This document shows positions 61,184-64,000 of a DNA stretch of 64,000 bases, one piece after another. The stretch covers positions 124,001-188,000 of the forward strand of contig NZ_JAHZPZ010000003.1 in the NCBI RefSeq assembly GCF_019929665.1. Direction: 5' to 3'. The position numbers and the translations under genes were made by a program. The DNA is from Streptococcus infantis. GTDB taxonomy: Bacteria; Bacillota; Bacilli; Lactobacillales; Streptococcaceae. Below the pieces are notes generated by a model that made no database searches, was not told where the DNA came from, and saw only the letters and a list, made by a program, of their open reading frames with translations. The number at the start of each line of letters is the position of its first letter. The stretch's first letter is position 1.

Positions 61184-62689
61184 CTATCTTTCTAATATGG
61201 ATTCAATCATTGGTTCAATTCCATTTTCAATCAAGTACTCTATCATATGCTGAGCAGAAAAGCGCTCAACTACATAGGCTATATAGTGTAGAATCTGAGC
61301 AGCCACTTCTTTAACATTGAATGAAAATTGTCCTTTTAAAACTCTAAAAGAAAGGCTAGCAAAAGGGTCTGCATATTCAAATCGTTTCAAATATTGTTCG
61401 TAGTTAGAATGAATCGTTTGAATGATATAAATCGCGTGTGTATCATCTATTTTCATAAAGACCATTAAGCTTTCAATAAAAATATTATCCTTTTTGATAC
61501 ATGTTTGACATAACTCTCTTGCTGACATTTCATAAATATAGTTTTCTATGTCTTCATCAAAAACACCGTGGTCAATTTTTTCCCAGATTGTTTTCTTAAA
61601 AGTCTCGTTGCTTCTAATACTCAGCCATGCGTTTAATGCATTTAACATTTCAGTAGCGTCTTGATACCTATAATCAGGTTCTAAATTCGTAGCTTTTTCA
61701 CTAACAGAACGAAGTGAGTGTGAAAAAATATTAGAATTTTTAGTCATAACAAAATTAACAATACGTCCCAGTGAATACACATCACTTCGTTTATCTGCAT
61801 CTTTTAAAAGAGATAGTTGCTCAGGTGCGCAATAAAATAGTTGACCAAAGGAAGTAGTGTCCATTGTTTGATGAGAAGTCAGAGTTTTTAGGTTTTTTCC
61901 TAAGCCAAAATCAGCAATCTTAATTATCCCATTCACGAAGAAAACATTAGTCGGACTCAAGTCCCTATGTAGAACATCTCTTTGATGGACAAGAGACATA
62001 GTATAAAGTATTTGACGTAATATATTGAGCTTAGAATCCTCTGTCAGCTCACTTCCTTCAATATAATTTTCCAATGTATAATCGGCTTTTTCCATTGTGT
62101 ATGAACAATTACTACTATCGAAATCAAACACTCGAATAATACTCTCAATATCCGAACAAGACTTAGTTATTTCATACTCTCTTTTTAACCTACTTCTCAA
62201 CGATTGGCGTCTCACAGATTCCTCATTTAGTTTTTTTACCACTAATCCTGTAGATTTTTGGAAATAAATATCAGCAAAGCCACCCTTTCCAATCTCAACT
62301 AAATCTAAATCAATTTCTACTAAATAAAATTCATTTCCCTTTCTTGACAGTTTTAAAGAATAAACAGAACAAATTTTATCTAATTCATTTATTATTTTCT
62401 GCTGATGCTCTATAGCATCCACTTCACTTATCTGACGCTCTGTTAAAAGATATTGTTTGCTGAGTATAAGGTTGAAAAATGAATTGATAATGCCTCTAGA
62501 TGAAAAGTCCAACAGCTTGTCATTTACATATATCCATCTTGTAGGAAAACCCTGACCATAACTATCTTGAGTATGGAAATGGGTATTGAAAAAAGAAACT
62601 AGCTGAGGCCCTGATTTATAAGTAAACAGCTCTGTCTCATCTCCACAGAATATCTTTGCTAGTCTTTTGTAAAAATCTGGATTGATCAA
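61184..62689 (-). CDS. Hanks-type serine/threonine kinase, possible defence kinase
   Basis: The 501-residue protein has an N-terminal domain of about 125 residues and a full kinase domain. The glycine loop GKGGFADIYF is at 134-143, the ATP lysine is in VVKKLN, the catalytic HRDLSPTN at 241-248, DFG at 260-262 and APEQ in the activation segment. The C-terminal helical part starts at about 360. There are no PASTA repeats or membrane helix, so this is not the housekeeping StkP. The start is TTG at 62689, supported by AAGGAGG eight bases upstream. It lies 13 bases after a possible nuclease gene. Confidence 0.8.
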   Translation of the reverse strand: MINPDFYKRLAKIFCGDETELFTYKSGPQLVSFFNTHFHTQDSYGQGFPTRWIYVNDKLLDFSSRGIINSFFNLILSKQYLLTERQISEVDAIEHQQKIINELDKICSVYSLKLSRKGNEFYLVEIDLDLVEIGKGGFADIYFQKSTGLVVKKLNEESVRRQSLRSRLKREYEITKSCSDIESIIRVFDFDSSNCSYTMEKADYTLENYIEGSELTEDSKLNILRQILYTMSLVHQRDVLHRDLSPTNVFFVNGIIKIADFGLGKNLKTLTSHQTMDTTSFGQLFYCAPEQLSLLKDADKRSDVYSLGRIVNFVMTKNSNIFSHSLRSVSEKATNLEPDYRYQDATEMLNALNAWLSIRSNETFKKTIWEKIDHGVFDEDIENYIYEMSARELCQTCIKKDNIFIESLMVFMKIDDTHAIYIIQTIHSNYEQYLKRFEYADPFASLSFRVLKGQFSFNVKEVAAQILHYIAYVVERFSAQHMIEYLIENGIEPMIESILER

Positions 62690-62702
62690 TAACTCGTCCT
62701 CC

Positions 62703-63476
62703 TTATAGATGGTAATTCTTTAATTTAATAAATGTAGGCAGTAACATACAATCTACTTTCTCAATTAAACAGAGGGTGTCGTCCAGAATAGAAAAAATAT
62801 AAAATCTATCTTGAAATATAGTTACAAAATAGGTATCAAATCCCTTCGCTTTTAAACTTCTGTATTCAAATAGTGAGTGGAAATCATAATTTAACGCGCT
62901 TACAATAATATCATCCGGATTATCTGTCTCAAGTATATCAATCAGCTCAAACGAATATGGAAAAAATAATAAAAGGTTTTTCTGTTTTTCAAGCATTTTC
63001 AACACTTTTATGATATCTCTTTCAATACCATACTTTCTAATATTTAAAAAGTTTTCCCCTAATCGAGTGAGCTCTGATATATCTCTTGTTCGGAATGCAA
63101 CATGAATCTGAGTAGCTTTTACTTCACCGAATTTCTTTTTACTTTCATGAATACCAATTATACCATCGCCATAATTGCTAATGCTCGGAGAAAACAAATG
63201 ACTAGCTTGTAATCTAGTGCTAGATGATAATAATTTAAAGTCTATTTCATAATTTTTCGATATTGCATCACATTGACCATTATTTTCATTTAACGGTTTA
63301 GAGAAAGGAGATTTCCCTTTATCTTTAAAATGAGATGACTTATTAAGTAGCTCTAGTAAATAGTTCTCATAATTACAGTCGGGCTCTCCATCAACAAAAT
63401 TTTTAATAATAGTAGCTGGTGGTAACAATTTGAATTTTATACGTGGGTCAATATTAGGGTTTAAATTTTCTTCCAT
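62703..63476 (-). CDS. Uncharacterised protein with a possible PD-(D/E)XK nuclease motif
   Basis: The 257-residue protein contains GQCDAISKNYEIDFKL (about 67-82). An Asp followed by a hydrophobic strand ending DFK is the spacing of a PD-(D/E)XK active site. An HLFSPSISNYGDGI segment and several predicted strands follow. I do not recognise the whole protein. It is the first gene of the minus-strand operon, with GGAGG and a TGTTATAAT -10 box (63494-63499) upstream. Context with a kinase suggests a defence role, by inference. Confidence 0.5.
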   Translation of the reverse strand: MEENLNPNIDPRIKFKLLPPATIIKNFVDGEPDCNYENYLLELLNKSSHFKDKGKSPFSKPLNENNGQCDAISKNYEIDFKLLSSSTRLQASHLFSPSISNYGDGIIGIHESKKKFGEVKATQIHVAFRTRDISELTRLGENFLNIRKYGIERDIIKVLKMLEKQKNLLLFFPYSFELIDILETDNPDDIIVSALNYDFHSLFEYRSLKAKGFDTYFVTIFQDRFYIFSILDDTLCLIEKVDCMLLPTFIKLKNYHL

Positions 63477-63483
63477 AAAAATT

Positions 63484-63502
63484 CCTCCAGTTTATTATAA
63501 CA
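63484..63502 (-). promoter_or_regulatory. Promoter and ribosome binding site of the kinase operon
   Basis: On the minus strand TG-T-TATAAT has its -10 at 63494-63499 and GGAGG at 63484-63488, followed by the ATG at 63476. The predicted transcript would start at or beside the ribosome binding site, a very short leader. Confidence 0.45.
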
Positions 63503-63691
63503 TTAACATCTTATAATTTTTACACTTAATACACTTACAACAAATAATTTCTTTGTTCACTAGCTTATGCTACCACCTACCCTTTAGTAACAACTATGGA
63601 TACCTTATGTATTAGAGTATTTTGTACTATTATGGTATAATAAAATACAAACATCTTTACCTTTCATTTATATAATTAAAAAGGAATAATT

Positions 63692-64000
63692 ATGCCTGAA
63701 ACAAATAAATATCAGTACTGTATAAGCAACAATGAAATACTTGAACTTCACGTACTAGAAGAGGAATTCTATAGAAACAAACAAGCAACAAGAGACAGAT
63801 ACAGAGGTCAACTACTATGTCCTGGGTGTAAACAAGTACGATTATCTATAAAAGAGAATAGTAATGGAATTTACCTTGCTGCTTACCCCAACTCTGTTCA
63901 TACAGAAAATTGTGAGTACTTACTTAAACCTGCTGCTAGAAGAGAATTAAGAGTATTCTATGATCAAATCGCTCCTGACAGAGCTGAACAAATGTTAGAA
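63692..64000 (+). CDS. Zinc-ribbon protein, N-terminal part (runs off the window)
   Basis: The first 103 residues are visible. After NKYQYCISNNEILELHVLEEEF comes a likely zinc site, LLCPGCKQ (about 46) with a partner HTENC (about 76), then a helical segment (RRELRVFYDQI). The C-P-x-C and H-x-x-x-C arrangement resembles the start of CoiA-like proteins. A truncated relative lies at 39599 on the other side of the secretion island. AAAAGGA precedes the ATG. Function unknown. Confidence 0.6.
   Translation, partial: MPETNKYQYCISNNEILELHVLEEEFYRNKQATRDRYRGQLLCPGCKQVRLSIKENSNGIYLAAYPNSVHTENCEYLLKPAARRELRVFYDQIAPDRAEQMLE

Overview
The window reads as chromosomal DNA of a mitis-group Streptococcus (S. 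mitis, S. oralis or S. pneumoniae relatives). The evidence is the low GC content, the strong extended -10 promoters, CiaR-controlled csRNA genes around ruvB, manLMN with a CiaR box, a thrC-MATE-HAD-LysM-MarR gene order and the rpmF-rpmG pair. The species cannot be fixed from the sequence alone. No rRNA, tRNA or CRISPR was seen.

Layout. 0-7 kb: a DUF4352 protein, a GNAT acetyltransferase, an ABC-2 exporter pair, ruvB with an overlapping nucleotidyltransferase, and an RsuA-type pseudouridine synthase. Three csRNA genes (about 1434, 3413 and 5131) sit between these genes. 7-18.8 kb: pepC, the mannose PTS operon manLMN (minus strand, with CiaR box and cre-like site), a glutamate-cysteine ligase-like gene, thrC, a MATE exporter, a HAD phosphatase, a secreted LysM protein with a repeat-rich linker, and a MarR/DUF1304 pair. 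18.8-26 kb: two tandem copies of a three-gene cassette. Each encodes a fused winged-helix/LicC-like cytidylyltransferase/LicA-like kinase, a 61-residue membrane peptide and an NCS1-family permease, behind the same promoter and the same inverted-repeat operator. 26-39.3 kb: a DUF975-like membrane protein, tgt, an OatA-like acyltransferase, a MIP18/SufT-like protein, a GT2 glycosyltransferase with two YfhO proteins, ilvD, rpmF and rpmG.

39.35-58.7 kb: a type VIIb secretion island bounded by direct repeats of about 140 bp just downstream of rpmG. It holds esxA, essA, esaB, essB, essC, small helical partner proteins and one complete LXG toxin gene with immunity and DUF4176 genes. Two further toxin/immunity/DUF4176 modules follow whose toxin genes lack the LXG head, then esaA. 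The toxin tips are hydrophobic and Gly/Ala-rich and the immunity proteins are membrane-anchored, which points to pore-forming toxins. The arrangement looks like a store of alternative tips and immunity genes that recombination could move behind the single complete head.

58.8-64 kb: AT-rich accessory genes on the minus strand. These are a probable operon of a possible PD-(D/E)XK protein, a Hanks-type kinase and a helical protein, followed by a nonspecific-endonuclease-like protein and an FRG-domain protein. A zinc-ribbon protein gene starts at the right edge. A truncated relative of that last gene lies just inside the left repeat at 39.6 kb.

Regulatory themes visible in the sequence: four CiaR boxes; three genes whose ATG lies exactly six bases after an extended TATAAT box (predicted leaderless mRNAs); and likely operators at a MarR gene, an ABC exporter and both LicC/LicA cassettes.
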